Below the pieces are notes generated by a model. That model saw only the letters and a program-made list of their open reading frames with translations. It was not told the origin of the DNA and did no database searches. Of a DNA stretch of 34,046 nucleotides, positions 17,685-27,674 are shown in pieces (position 1 is the first letter of the stretch; each line of letters opens with the position of its first letter). Position numbers and translations under genes: made by a program. The DNA is from Clostridiaceae bacterium. GTDB taxonomy: Bacteria; Bacillota; Clostridia; Acetivibrionales; DUMB01. The stretch spans positions 1-34,046 of the forward strand of contig DULF01000177.1 in the NCBI GenBank assembly GCA_012840535.1, read 5' to 3'.

Positions 17685-18695
17685 ATGTTGGACATTAAGC
17701 GCGACAATAAAAAAGGCAGTATAAAAAAATTTTTGAAATGGTTTTTTATTCGCCAGGAAAGCAGTATAATTATTGTTCTTGTTCTTTATTCCTTAATTGT
17801 AACATTAGTTAATCCAGTATTCATTTCAACAGCAAATGTTATCAATATTCTAAGGTCAACCGGATTCACATTAATAATGGTGGTCGGCATGACATTTGTA
17901 TTAATTACCGCAGGACTTGACTTGTCAGTAGGTGCTGTTTTTGCTCTGGGTGCGATAATCTGCGGTTTGTCCATGCAGGCAGGAATACCTATTATATTAT
18001 CAATTCTTTTAGGCATGTTGTCCGGACTTGTAATAGGAATATTTATTGGCACTGTGATAGTTAAAACAGGTATTCCTCCGCTGATTGTAACATTAGGAAT
18101 GATGTATGTTTGCAGGGGACTGGTTTCAATTATTACCAAGGGGGTCCCGGTATATCCGCTTCCGGAACAATTTATGTTAATAGAACAAACCAAAATTTTT
18201 AATAGTTTGCCTGTAATAATACTAATTTCAGTGGCAATTGCCGTTATCGGACATATAATTCTTTCAAAGACGGTATTCGGGCGGTCGGTATATGCAATAG
18301 GCGGAAATGAAGAAGCTGCTAAAATCTCGGGCATTAACATTACAAAAGTTAAAATGGCTGTGTACATTATGACTTCAACACTTGCAGCAATATCCGGAAT
18401 ACTGATGTCTTCAAGGCTTGGTTCAGCTGAGCCTGCTGCCGGTACAGGAATCGAACTTAAAGTTATAGCTGGTTCAATAATAGGAGGTATTTCCACTTTT
18501 GGTGGAATGGGTACCATTTTAGGAGCTTCATTAGGCGCGCTGTTTATGGAAGTGATGACTAACAGTCTAACCCTTATGAAAGTTTCCGTTTACTGGCAAA
18601 ACCTGGTCTTTGGCGTGATTCTTATAGCGTCCGTATTGCTTGACCAGTATAAGAGGAGACTTATTATACGCCAGTCTGTCAAGGCTAAGGATTAA
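17685..18695 (+). CDS. Ribose/xylose-type ABC transporter permease (RbsC family)
   Basis: Multi-TM; LITAGLDLSVGAVFALGAI, GGNEEAAKISGIN, GRSVYAIGGN, typical of the BPD_transp_2 family. Confidence 0.93.
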   Translation: MLDIKRDNKKGSIKKFLKWFFIRQESSIIIVLVLYSLIVTLVNPVFISTANVINILRSTGFTLIMVVGMTFVLITAGLDLSVGAVFALGAIICGLSMQAGIPIILSILLGMLSGLVIGIFIGTVIVKTGIPPLIVTLGMMYVCRGLVSIITKGVPVYPLPEQFMLIEQTKIFNSLPVIILISVAIAVIGHIILSKTVFGRSVYAIGGNEEAAKISGINITKVKMAVYIMTSTLAAISGILMSSRLGSAEPAAGTGIELKVIAGSIIGGISTFGGMGTILGASLGALFMEVMTNSLTLMKVSVYWQNLVFGVILIASVLLDQYKRRLIIRQSVKAKD

Positions 18696-18711
18696 GAAAG
18701 GAGGGGATTTC

Positions 18712-20238
18712 TTGAAGGAGAAAAGGGTTATTTTATCTGTCGAAAACATAACAAAAAGATTTCTTGGCACAGTTGCTTTAAATAAAGTTTCCATGGAACT
18801 GCGCGAAAATGAAATACTTGCAGTGATAGGCGAGAATGGGGCTGGAAAGTCTACACTTATGAAGATACTTAGTGGAATTTATTCTTCAAAAGAATATGAA
18901 GGAAATATTTATGTTAACAATAAGCTGTGCCAGTTTAGAAATCCGCATGACTCCGAAAATGCCGGCATTGCCATGATATACCAGGAACTTAATCTGGAAC
19001 TTGACTTAACCGTTGCAGAAAATATTCTGCTTGGGAGATATCCAAGAACGAAATTGGGATTTGTTGACTGGAAAAAGATGCGTAAAATGGCAAAAGAGGT
19101 ACTGGAAAGGTTACATGCCAATATTGATGTTAATGCTACTGTAAGAAGCTTGAGCCCTTCAATGCAGCAACTGGTATGTATAGCCAGGGCTTTGCTGAGA
19201 AATCCCAAGATCCTTATCCTTGATGAACCGACCTCGGTACTGACGGAAAATGAAACAAAAGTGTTTATGAACTTGTTGCATGAGATGAAAGAACAGGGGA
19301 TATCCTGCATTTATATTTCACATAAGCTGGACGAGGTGTTTCAGCTTTGTGACAGAGTTATAGTACTAAGAGACGGACAATTGATATGTGAATATGAAAA
19401 GAAACACGGATATGACAGCAAAAGCATAATTAATAGTATGATAGGCCGCAGGCTGGATGTAATGTATCCCCAAATTGAAAAAAAAGAAGATGACACTGAG
19501 CTCCTGCGCATTGAGAATTTCAGGGTTCCACACACTTCTGCGTACGGCAAAAGCATTATCAAGGATGTAAGTTTCAGCATCAAAAAAGGCGAGATACTGG
19601 GTTTAGCCGGTCTTGTCGGTTCAGGAAGATCAGAACTGGTAAATGCAATCTTCGGTCTTCTCCCAAAAACCAGCGGAAGGATATACATGGAGGGCAGGGA
19701 AGCGAAAATAAATAATCCCGAGGATGCTATAAAACTAGGCATAGGTCTACTGACAGAAGACAGAAAGAAAAACGGCTATGTCTGGTCAATGAGCATTGAG
19801 CATAATATGACGCTTGCAATATTGAGAGAATTAAGGAAAGGAATTTTTATTGATTCAAAAAAGGAACAGGAAATTGCAAAAGAATATTTCACTAAGCTGA
19901 ACGTTAAAGCGCCTGGCATTAAAACCCTTATAACAAGCCTTTCAGGAGGAAACCAGCAAAAAGTCATACTAGCCAGATGGCTTATGACCAAGCTGAAGTT
20001 GTTAATACTTGATGAACCTACTCGCGGCATTGATGTGGGAACAAAGGCTGAGATATATAAGCTTATGGTAGACCTTTCAAAAAGCGGCATTTCCATACTT
20101 ATGATTTCATCAGAGTTACCTGAATTGCTTGCTATGTGCGATAGGTTTATTGTGTTAGGCAAAGGCGTTGTTCAGGCAGAGTTGGAAAGAGGTGAGGCAA
20201 ATGAAGTAAATATTATGCAAGCAGCTTCAAATACATGA
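18712..20238 (+). CDS. Sugar ABC transporter ATP-binding protein, duplicated ABC domains (RbsA family)
   Basis: GENGAGKSTLMKILSG, second-domain GLVGSGRSELVNAIFG, LSGGNQQKVILARWL; TTG start at 18712 after aaaggagggg RBS. Confidence 0.94.
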   Translation: MKEKRVILSVENITKRFLGTVALNKVSMELRENEILAVIGENGAGKSTLMKILSGIYSSKEYEGNIYVNNKLCQFRNPHDSENAGIAMIYQELNLELDLTVAENILLGRYPRTKLGFVDWKKMRKMAKEVLERLHANIDVNATVRSLSPSMQQLVCIARALLRNPKILILDEPTSVLTENETKVFMNLLHEMKEQGISCIYISHKLDEVFQLCDRVIVLRDGQLICEYEKKHGYDSKSIINSMIGRRLDVMYPQIEKKEDDTELLRIENFRVPHTSAYGKSIIKDVSFSIKKGEILGLAGLVGSGRSELVNAIFGLLPKTSGRIYMEGREAKINNPEDAIKLGIGLLTEDRKKNGYVWSMSIEHNMTLAILRELRKGIFIDSKKEQEIAKEYFTKLNVKAPGIKTLITSLSGGNQQKVILARWLMTKLKLLILDEPTRGIDVGTKAEIYKLMVDLSKSGISILMISSELPELLAMCDRFIVLGKGVVQAELERGEANEVNIMQAASNT

Positions 20239-20295
20239 AATTCTTTATTATGGTAATTTTATTTCATGAACGAAGAAAAACGGGAGGTTACTATT

Positions 20296-21366
20296 ATGAA
20301 AAGAATTATTTTATTGTTAATGGTGTTAGTGTTAATAGTTTCATTTTCTGCATGCGGTACATCACAATCACCGAAAGAAGATACCGGAAAATCCACGACT
20401 GAAAATACAACTGAAAACAAAACTGAAGATGCAACAGCCGGCACTTCTGAAACCGATACTGCAAAAACCGATGATCCCTTGTATTTCGTTTATGTTTCAC
20501 CGCTTCTGTCACACCCTATCTGGCTCATTGCAAAGGAAGGCTTTGAAGATGCTTGCAAAGAGCTTGGCATTCAGGGTGACTGGGTAGGCCCGCAAGGAAT
20601 TTCTCCTGAGGAAATGGCTCAGCTGGTGGATACCGCAGTAGCACAAAAGGCTGATGCCATAATTACACAAGGTTTGGTTCCCGCAAAACCGGTTAATGAT
20701 GCAATAGCGGCGGGAATACCGGTAATAGTTGTAGACGGGGATATTGCCGAAGCAGAGGGCAAGCTGGCCTTTTTGGGAAAAGACCTTAAAAAGCAGGCAA
20801 AACTGTTATATGACTGGGTAGCAAGCAAAATTCCGGCTGACACCAAAATTGTATATTCAATTCAGTGTGCTGCTCTTAATGCCCAGGTGTATATTGACCA
20901 AAACAAATATATTGAAGAAGCTTTTTCACAGCACCCGGGCGGAGCGGAACTTGTTAACATTACGACTTCTGAAGGGGACAAGATGAAAGGTACAACAGAA
21001 TGGCAGAACACATTCAACACTTATCCGGATATAAATGTAGCTATAAATGTTACAGCTGACGGAGCTGTTTCATGTGCAAGAGTTGCTGAAGAAATGGGCA
21101 TCCAGGACAAAGTCCTTATATTTGGTGTTGACGACATTCAAGAGACTCTTGACCTTATCAGGCAAGATAAGATAGAAGGTACGATAGTTACTTCTTTCTA
21201 TAACTATGGATACCAGGCTACATACTGGTTATATCAACATATAACTGAAGGAAGAGTGCCGGAGCAGAAGTTTAATGATGCAGGTACCATAATCGTTACA
21301 AAGGAAAACATAGATACTTACGCTGAACAACTCAGGCAGAAGGTAGATCTTCCTCCGAAGAAATAA
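20296..21366 (+). CDS. Sugar ABC transporter substrate-binding lipoprotein (type 1 periplasmic-binding fold)
   Basis: Signal peptide with lipobox VSFSAC|G; Peripla_BP_4-like fold (LVDTAVAQKADAIITQGL, IPVIVVDGDI, VLIFGVDDIQETLDLI). Confidence 0.92.
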   Translation: MKRIILLLMVLVLIVSFSACGTSQSPKEDTGKSTTENTTENKTEDATAGTSETDTAKTDDPLYFVYVSPLLSHPIWLIAKEGFEDACKELGIQGDWVGPQGISPEEMAQLVDTAVAQKADAIITQGLVPAKPVNDAIAAGIPVIVVDGDIAEAEGKLAFLGKDLKKQAKLLYDWVASKIPADTKIVYSIQCAALNAQVYIDQNKYIEEAFSQHPGGAELVNITTSEGDKMKGTTEWQNTFNTYPDINVAINVTADGAVSCARVAEEMGIQDKVLIFGVDDIQETLDLIRQDKIEGTIVTSFYNYGYQATYWLYQHITEGRVPEQKFNDAGTIIVTKENIDTYAEQLRQKVDLPPKK

Positions 21367-21409
21367 TATAGAGAGTGTTTGCAAGGGCGGGGATGATATT
21401 CATGTTAAG

Positions 21410-21451
21410 TTGCTCCACGAGAAAATGATTCTTGCGGAGCAATTTTCTTTT
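21410..21451 (+). terminator. Hairpin/terminator between binding protein and kinase genes
   Basis: TTGCTCC ac GAGAA...TTCTtgc GGAGCAA followed by TTTTCTTTT. Confidence 0.65.
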
Positions 21452-21515
21452 ATGTATATTAGTGAGTACTATACTTGTTGTCCAGTTAAAAAAGAAAGGA
21501 GCTCGCTTTGAAAAT

Positions 21516-23000
21516 ATGAACAGTGACAATGCGAGATACGGGAGTATTAAGAATAAACTGGTAATGTTTCTTGTTTCAATTCTTGTTGCCATGATATTGG
21601 TTTCTGTTATTAGCAATGTTTCGGGTTATAGTTATATTATAGCCTTTGAACAAGGTTTTGAATCGTATAACCAGTTGAGCTTGTTTTATAAAAATGCGGA
21701 GCTGATGAGCAAAAACGGCTTAAATTTTGTTTACTCCAATAAGGATGAAGATTATGAAGAATATAAAGTCATGCTTAAATCAGCGCGTGACAACTTGAAT
21801 GCGATAAAACGCATGAGCGAACATAAACATACCATATGGAGAATAACTCTTCTTGAAAACATGTTGGACACCTACTCCGAGAAAGTTAATAAATATGTTG
21901 AACAAACAGACTTCAGCAGGGAGGATTCAGTAACTTTATACAATGATTTGTATAGACTTGAAAATTTGATTACAAAAACATTTACCAATTACTATAATAT
22001 TATTTCCCAAGACGTGCAGTTAAAACTGAAAAGGTTGCGCTTGTCATGCTACATCCAGTTTGCTGTTGTGCTGCTACTAATAGCTGCATCCATATTTGCC
22101 GGTTTTGTTTTTGCAAATAATGCAATGAAAGGCATAACCAAGCCAATAAATGAGATCGTGGACAATATCCAGCTGATCAAGAGGGGAGAATATGAAATAA
22201 AAAAAATAAGAGGCGCAGCTAAAGAGCTTAATATTCTGCTGATGACCTTCGATGAAATGGCAAAGAGCATAAAGGAACATATTCAAAACCTTAAAGAGAA
22301 AGCCCAGCTTGAAAAGAAACTGTTGGAAAAAGAGAATGAAAATCTTCGTATAACAAACCTTCTTGCAGAAACAAAACTAAAATCACTGCAATCACAGATA
22401 AATCCGAATTTTCTTTTCAATACCCTCAGCATGCTGTCAAAGAATGCATATATTGAAGGAGCCTTAGATACCAGCATGCTGATGGAAAACCTGTCAGAAT
22501 TGCTGCGTTACAGCCTGGAAAAATCAAACAAAGTATCAAGTATAAAGGAAGAAATTGAATTTATTAAAAATTATTTCTTAATCCAGCAGAAACGTTATGG
22601 AAACAGGGTAAAGTTTTTACTGAACGTAAAAGACAATCTCCCAAATATAAAGCTTCCTGCCATGATATTACAACCATTGGTGGAAAACAGCCTCATTCAT
22701 GGTGTAAATAATATCTCGGACGGGGCGGTTGTATCAGTAAAAGCGTATTGTTATAATAATAATGTATATATTCAAGTCGAGGATAATGGTGCAGGTATGG
22801 ATTCAGACACATTAGAGGCAATACAGTCAAAATTCAAGCACTCTGTTTTTGACAGTAAGGTTGAACAAAGTACCAATATAGGTTTATACAATGTGTACAA
22901 AAGACTTGAAATGTACTATGGTTCTCAGTTTAAATTTTTAATAGAGAGTGAAAGGAACTGCGGTACAATAATTACAATTGTGCTTCCTTTGGTTTATTAA
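21516..23000 (+). CDS. LytS/YesM-type sensor kinase (HAMP + His_kinase PF06580 + HATPase) with Asn at expected phospho-acceptor His
   Basis: Two TMs, HAMP-like linker, SLQSQINPNFLFNTLSML, ILQPLVENSLIHG, VEDNGAGMDSD, NIGLYNVYKRL. Confidence 0.9.
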   Translation: MNSDNARYGSIKNKLVMFLVSILVAMILVSVISNVSGYSYIIAFEQGFESYNQLSLFYKNAELMSKNGLNFVYSNKDEDYEEYKVMLKSARDNLNAIKRMSEHKHTIWRITLLENMLDTYSEKVNKYVEQTDFSREDSVTLYNDLYRLENLITKTFTNYYNIISQDVQLKLKRLRLSCYIQFAVVLLLIAASIFAGFVFANNAMKGITKPINEIVDNIQLIKRGEYEIKKIRGAAKELNILLMTFDEMAKSIKEHIQNLKEKAQLEKKLLEKENENLRITNLLAETKLKSLQSQINPNFLFNTLSMLSKNAYIEGALDTSMLMENLSELLRYSLEKSNKVSSIKEEIEFIKNYFLIQQKRYGNRVKFLLNVKDNLPNIKLPAMILQPLVENSLIHGVNNISDGAVVSVKAYCYNNNVYIQVEDNGAGMDSDTLEAIQSKFKHSVFDSKVEQSTNIGLYNVYKRLEMYYGSQFKFLIESERNCGTIITIVLPLVY

Positions 23001-23027
23001 GCTTGCGAAGCATTATGGGGGATTTTT

Positions 23028-24581
23028 ATGTACAGATTGATGATAGTGGAAGATGAACCGGTTGAGCGTCAGGCATTAAAACTTTTACTGGAATTAAATT
23101 GCAAAGAGATAGAAGTCGTATCCGTGTGTGAAAATGGTATAGAAGCAATAGATTCTTTCTATAAAACCAGGCCAGAGATTGTTATTATGGACATTAATCT
23201 TCCAATACTGAATGGATTGGATGCAATACGGGAAATGCAAAAGAAAGCAGTTAACACAAAGTTTATAGTGATATCTTCCTACAATACATTCAATTACGCA
23301 AAAGAAGCACTTAAGTTAGGAGTGCATGATTTCATTCTCAAACCCGCAAAATTGTCCGTTATATTAGAATCCATAAATTCCGCAATTGCTGTACTGGAAA
23401 ACGAAATTTCTACAGAAAAATACAAAAATAGCCTGATTGAGCGGATAAACAGCATAAAGCCTATTATTGAAAGCGATTTTGTGCATGCGATTACTTCCCA
23501 TAAACAACGCGAAGAATTGAATAAAATACTGGAATTCATGGACTTAAAAGTAAAATCCGCATTTTCTTTTGTTGTGCATTGTGAACATACCAGGCTGCCG
23601 CTTGTTGAAAGAGTGAAGGAACAGCTTGAAAAAATAGGTATAGCGTGTATCGGAGACCGTCTGAACGGTATCATTGTATTTTTTATACTCTCTTCTGAAG
23701 AATTGGGAACAAAAAAAGCTGACGAAATAAGAAGATTGTGCTGCATGATACTGAGTGAAACAATTACAGGGAATTACAACATTGGTTTCGGAAATATTAC
23801 AGCAGATATTGACGGTTTAAAAGAATCGTATAACCAGGCATTAAAAACGCTTTCCTATGCTCAGGCCAAAGGTATCTGTTCATTGAATTATTCTGAAATT
23901 GATGACGAAAATATTCAATCAGAAATTGACATTGACATGTTTGCAAAAGAAATGGCTGTTTCAATAGTCAATTCAGATAAGCAAAAGCTTCAGAATTGTA
24001 TCGACAACTTTTCAAATAAATTATTGTTATTTTATCAGACATACGGTATCTCATTTGTAAGGGAAAACGTATACAACCTGTTAATGTATATATACCGCGA
24101 GGTATCAGATAAATTAGGGAGCGGTACACTGCAAAATGAACATGGAATTGTATATGAGCGCTTAATTGCTATCAATGATATGAGTTTAATGAGGGATTTT
24201 TTAAACAGCCACATCAATAAGCTTGTTATGGACGTTAATGAATTTAAAAATGAACAATCCAACAACCTGGTTTCAAATGTAGTCAACTATATTCAGGAAA
24301 ATTTTTCGAAGAACATTACTCTTGCCGGTGTTGCTGAAGCTTTTGACATTTCGCCCTTTTATCTTTGTAAACTTATTAAAAAACAGACAGGGAAAAATTT
24401 CACTGATATTTTAACAGCTTGCAGGATAGAAAAAGCAAAAGAATTTTTGCTTAATCAAAATATGAGCGTAAAGGAAGTTACCTTTGAAGTGGGATTTAGC
24501 AGTCAAAACTATTTTACGAAGGTATTCCGGAAATACTGCGGGCTTACTCCGTCAGAATATAAAAATAACAGAAAAACATAA
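23028..24581 (+). CDS. YesN-type response regulator (receiver + AraC HTH)
   Basis: MYRLMIVEDEPVERQAL, IVIMDINLPILNGLDA, VHDFILKPAKL; C-terminal AraC HTH ITLAGVAEAFDISPFYLCKLIKKQTGKNFTDIL...VGFSSQNYFTKVFRKYCGLTPSEYK. Confidence 0.95.
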   Translation: MYRLMIVEDEPVERQALKLLLELNCKEIEVVSVCENGIEAIDSFYKTRPEIVIMDINLPILNGLDAIREMQKKAVNTKFIVISSYNTFNYAKEALKLGVHDFILKPAKLSVILESINSAIAVLENEISTEKYKNSLIERINSIKPIIESDFVHAITSHKQREELNKILEFMDLKVKSAFSFVVHCEHTRLPLVERVKEQLEKIGIACIGDRLNGIIVFFILSSEELGTKKADEIRRLCCMILSETITGNYNIGFGNITADIDGLKESYNQALKTLSYAQAKGICSLNYSEIDDENIQSEIDIDMFAKEMAVSIVNSDKQKLQNCIDNFSNKLLLFYQTYGISFVRENVYNLLMYIYREVSDKLGSGTLQNEHGIVYERLIAINDMSLMRDFLNSHINKLVMDVNEFKNEQSNNLVSNVVNYIQENFSKNITLAGVAEAFDISPFYLCKLIKKQTGKNFTDILTACRIEKAKEFLLNQNMSVKEVTFEVGFSSQNYFTKVFRKYCGLTPSEYKNNRKT

Positions 24582-24646
24582 AATGTTGACATTTGAGGAG
24601 CATGATATAAAATAACATTATACGGCACAAACTAATTTAAAATGCA

Positions 24647-25225
24647 ATGAAACAGCACCTGGAGGGAATTGATATACTTAGGGTAATTACGGGAACTGCA
24701 AGGGGACATAAGCTTAAAACAGTTAAAGGTTTAAACACCAGACCTACATCTGATAAAGTAAAGGGAGCGCTTTTTAATATTTTAGCCGGACGTATAGAAG
24801 GAAGCAATGTCCTGGATCTTTTTGCAGGAACCGGTAATCTTGGAATAGAAGCATTAAGCAGGGGTGCCGCCTCAGCTGTGTTTATAGACAAGAGCCCTGA
24901 ATGCATATCCGTTATAAAAGAAAACCTTAAACACACTAAGCTTGAGGAGAGAGCAACAGTTATTCCGGGCGACGTGATGGCAGTTTTAAAAAAAATGTCA
25001 AATAACTTTAAAAAATATGATATAATTTTTATGGATCCACCATATAATAAAAATTTAATTCAAGATACATTGAAGATTATAGAAGAAAACGGCATAATAA
25101 AAAATGATGGCATAGTAGTTGTAGAAAAAAGCGCAAAGGATGATACGGCATTAAACTTGGAAAAGCTAAAGCTTTTCAGGGTTAAAAGGTACGGAGATAC
25201 GGTTTTATCATTTTTCACAACATAA
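24647..25225 (+). CDS. rsmD: 16S rRNA (guanine(966)-N2)-methyltransferase
   Basis: RVITGTARGHKLKTVKGLNTRPTSDKVKGALFNIL, DLFAGTGNLGIEALSRGA, IIFMDPPYN; start codon uncertain. Confidence 0.93.
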   Translation: MKQHLEGIDILRVITGTARGHKLKTVKGLNTRPTSDKVKGALFNILAGRIEGSNVLDLFAGTGNLGIEALSRGAASAVFIDKSPECISVIKENLKHTKLEERATVIPGDVMAVLKKMSNNFKKYDIIFMDPPYNKNLIQDTLKIIEENGIIKNDGIVVVEKSAKDDTALNLEKLKLFRVKRYGDTVLSFFTT

Positions 25226-25248
25226 AATAGACAGGATGGGACGCTACA

Positions 25249-25800
25249 TTGAACTTGCAAAATAACTCACAACAAGAAAATAATACAGGAAGGTATGAAA
25301 AGTTGAAAATATGCGTATATCCGGGTAGTTTCGATCCGGTAACAAACGGTCATCTGGATATAATACATAGGGCAGTCAAGATATGCGACAAGCTTATTGT
25401 TGCAGTCGGAAACAATGTGAATAAAAAGCCGACCTTTACAATTGAAGAAAGGGTGGAACTGTTAAGGCGCGCTTTAAAGGATTACCCTGAGATACAAATA
25501 GATAGTTTTTCAGGCTTGTTAATGGATTATGTGAGAGACCAAAATGCAACGACTATTATTAAAGGCCTGAGAGCTGTTTCAGATTTTGAATACGAATTTC
25601 AGATGGCTTTATTAAATAAGAATTTAAACCCGGACGTTGAGACTTTGTTCATGATGACAAATATTAACTATTCTTTTTTAAGTTCAAGCGCTGTCAAGGA
25701 ACTTGCAATGAACGGCGGAAGTATTGACGGGCTTGTGCCTGATTGCATTAAGGACATTGTGTTGAATAAGTTAAAAAATGGAAAAGCGCAGCTAATTTAA
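25249..25800 (+). CDS. coaD: Phosphopantetheine adenylyltransferase (start may be TTG 25303)
   Basis: [37 protein letters not shown]...[23 protein letters not shown]. Confidence 0.96.
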   Translation: MNLQNNSQQENNTGRYEKLKICVYPGSFDPVTNGHLDIIHRAVKICDKLIVAVGNNVNKKPTFTIEERVELLRRALKDYPEIQIDSFSGLLMDYVRDQNATTIIKGLRAVSDFEYEFQMALLNKNLNPDVETLFMMTNINYSFLSSSAVKELAMNGGSIDGLVPDCIKDIVLNKLKNGKAQLI

Positions 25801-25830
25801 TTTATTTTGAAGGATGCCGGGGGGAAAAAG

Positions 25831-26268
25831 ATGGAGATACTGGCTATTTTAGAGACAATGGAAGACTTGATAGAAAAAAGCATAACTTTGCCTTTTTCTG
25901 GCAAATGTATTGTTGACAAGGAAGAGATACTTGAGATAATAAAGGAAATGCGATTAAAACTGCCTGACGATATCAAACAGGCAAAATGGGTAAAAGAGGA
26001 AAGGCAAAGAATCCTTCTGGAAGCTCAAAAGGAAGCTAATAACATAATAAAGGATGCTGAGAATAAAATTGCATCCTTGGTCGATGAACATGAGATAACC
26101 AAAAAGGCATACGAACAGGCTAAAGAAATTATTTCCAATGCACAAAAGAACGCCAGGGAAATCAGGTTAGGTACAAAAGAATACGCCACCAGCATCCTGG
26201 ACAAGGTTGAGGAAATACTCAGGGATACGATAGATGTTATTAAACAAAATAAAGAGGAATTAAAATAA
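25831..26268 (+). CDS. Conserved coiled-coil protein of unknown function (ATPase-subunit-like helix-rich)
   Basis: Long charged helical region (ERQRILLEAQKEANNIIKDAENKIASLVDEHEITKKAYEQAKEIISNAQKNA) between coaD and ylbJ; ATG 25831. Confidence 0.6.
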   Translation: MEILAILETMEDLIEKSITLPFSGKCIVDKEEILEIIKEMRLKLPDDIKQAKWVKEERQRILLEAQKEANNIIKDAENKIASLVDEHEITKKAYEQAKEIISNAQKNAREIRLGTKEYATSILDKVEEILRDTIDVIKQNKEELK

Positions 26269-27642
26269 CTTTTTCACGAAATTGGATGTTTTTCGTGCAA
26301 GGGTAAATATAAGCGATACGATTGCCAAAAGTATAAGTAAAAACAAAAATGTTGACAGAATAAGTATTAGATATTTGCAGGACGTAAGGAAAAATTTATA
26401 CCATTTTTGAGAATGGGGAATACTTATGAAGAATTGAAAAAGGGCCGGCTCAGCTTTTAAAAGGTGATGGCCGGCTATTTTTAAGCCAATTATTGTGTAT
26501 AAAGCGGCAAAAACCCCCTGGAGAAACTTTCCCAAAAAGTAAGGCTTTATGCTGATGTCAGTGCCGCTAATGATGCTAAGGACCTGTGAATGCACCGAAA
26601 GCCCTGCCCATCCCATTATCATGCTTGCTGCCGCAAGCTTATGCTCTAACGGTGCGTTTTTCGCAATACTGGCCATATTTGTCCCGGTAGTAATCTCAAA
26701 AAATCCGCTTAAAAGCGCCATGATTATGTCCTTTCCAATGCCGACAGGAGATAAAATTACTGACAAAATAGATGAAAGTAATTGGATTATGCCTGTTTCA
26801 ATTAAAAGGTTTATTATTACAGAAAAGAGTATGATAAATCCCCCAATGGTTAACAAAGTCATAATTGAGTGTTTTATTGCTTCGCCGAAGGCTGTACCCA
26901 AATTTATTTTTGGCCTGCCGGCTAAATAAGAGAACTGTCTGCGCAAGTTCCAGAGAAATTTGGGCTGCCCTGAAGAAATTTTATGTCCTGTTTTGCCGGA
27001 TGTATCTGAACTTTGAAGTAACTTGCGCATGGTTTTGCGTTCTGTATGCTTGTTTTTTCCATAAGACCTGAATAAAATACCGACTGTTATACTTGCGGCA
27101 ATATGGCATGCAAGCAATAGGATACCGGCCTGCGGCATTTTAAACATTCCTACCGAAACCGCGCCTACAATAAAAAGCGGACCGGAATTGTTTGTAAAGG
27201 CAAGCAGCCTTCCGGCTTCTGATTTTGAAAGGAGTTTTTCCTGGCGCATGCTTGCTGTAATTTTTGCTCCTACCGGATAACCGGATGTTATTCCCATTGC
27301 AAAAGCAAAAGACCCGCAGCCTGGCACATTAAAAAGAGGCCGCATGACAGGTTCAAGCAGGGTTCCGACGGCCCTTATAAAGCCTGTGCCGTTGAGAAGC
27401 TCTGAGGCTACAAAGAAAGGGAAAAGTGAAGGAAAGACAATATTAAACCACAAATTCAGCCCCTTTTTGGCTGCTTCTACTGCAGTACCAGAAAATATTA
27501 TAAGGCTTATTATAAATATTGTACAAATAAAGGGGAGTGTCAATCTTTTTATATGCAGGACATGTAACGGCTTTAGCCGGGATTTTAATAAAAAAGGCAC
27601 TGTTATTAAAATTGCTGCAACTAAAACATATGCTATGGCCAT
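26260..27642 (-). CDS. ylbJ: Sporulation integral membrane protein YlbJ (nucleoside-recognition/Gate domain)
   Basis: Multi-TM; GLNLWFNIVFPSLFPFFVASELL, GYPVGAKITASM, FTNNSGPLFIVGAVSVGMF; rsmD-coaD-ylbJ neighbourhood. Convergent overlap with previous CDS. Confidence 0.9.
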   Translation of the reverse strand: MAIAYVLVAAILITVPFLLKSRLKPLHVLHIKRLTLPFICTIFIISLIIFSGTAVEAAKKGLNLWFNIVFPSLFPFFVASELLNGTGFIRAVGTLLEPVMRPLFNVPGCGSFAFAMGITSGYPVGAKITASMRQEKLLSKSEAGRLLAFTNNSGPLFIVGAVSVGMFKMPQAGILLLACHIAASITVGILFRSYGKNKHTERKTMRKLLQSSDTSGKTGHKISSGQPKFLWNLRRQFSYLAGRPKINLGTAFGEAIKHSIMTLLTIGGFIILFSVIINLLIETGIIQLLSSILSVILSPVGIGKDIIMALLSGFFEITTGTNMASIAKNAPLEHKLAAASMIMGWAGLSVHSQVLSIISGTDISIKPYFLGKFLQGVFAALYTIIGLKIAGHHLLKAEPALFQFFISIPHSQKWYKFFLTSCKYLILILSTFLFLLILLAIVSLIFTLARKTSNFVKKLF

Positions 27643-27674
27643 GTTATACACCTCGAAATATCCTGTTTGTATGA

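Noticed and set aside
17786-18517. 243-aa minus-strand ORF
   Set aside because: Antisense to the permease; Ile/Pro/Ser-rich mirror of a TM protein.
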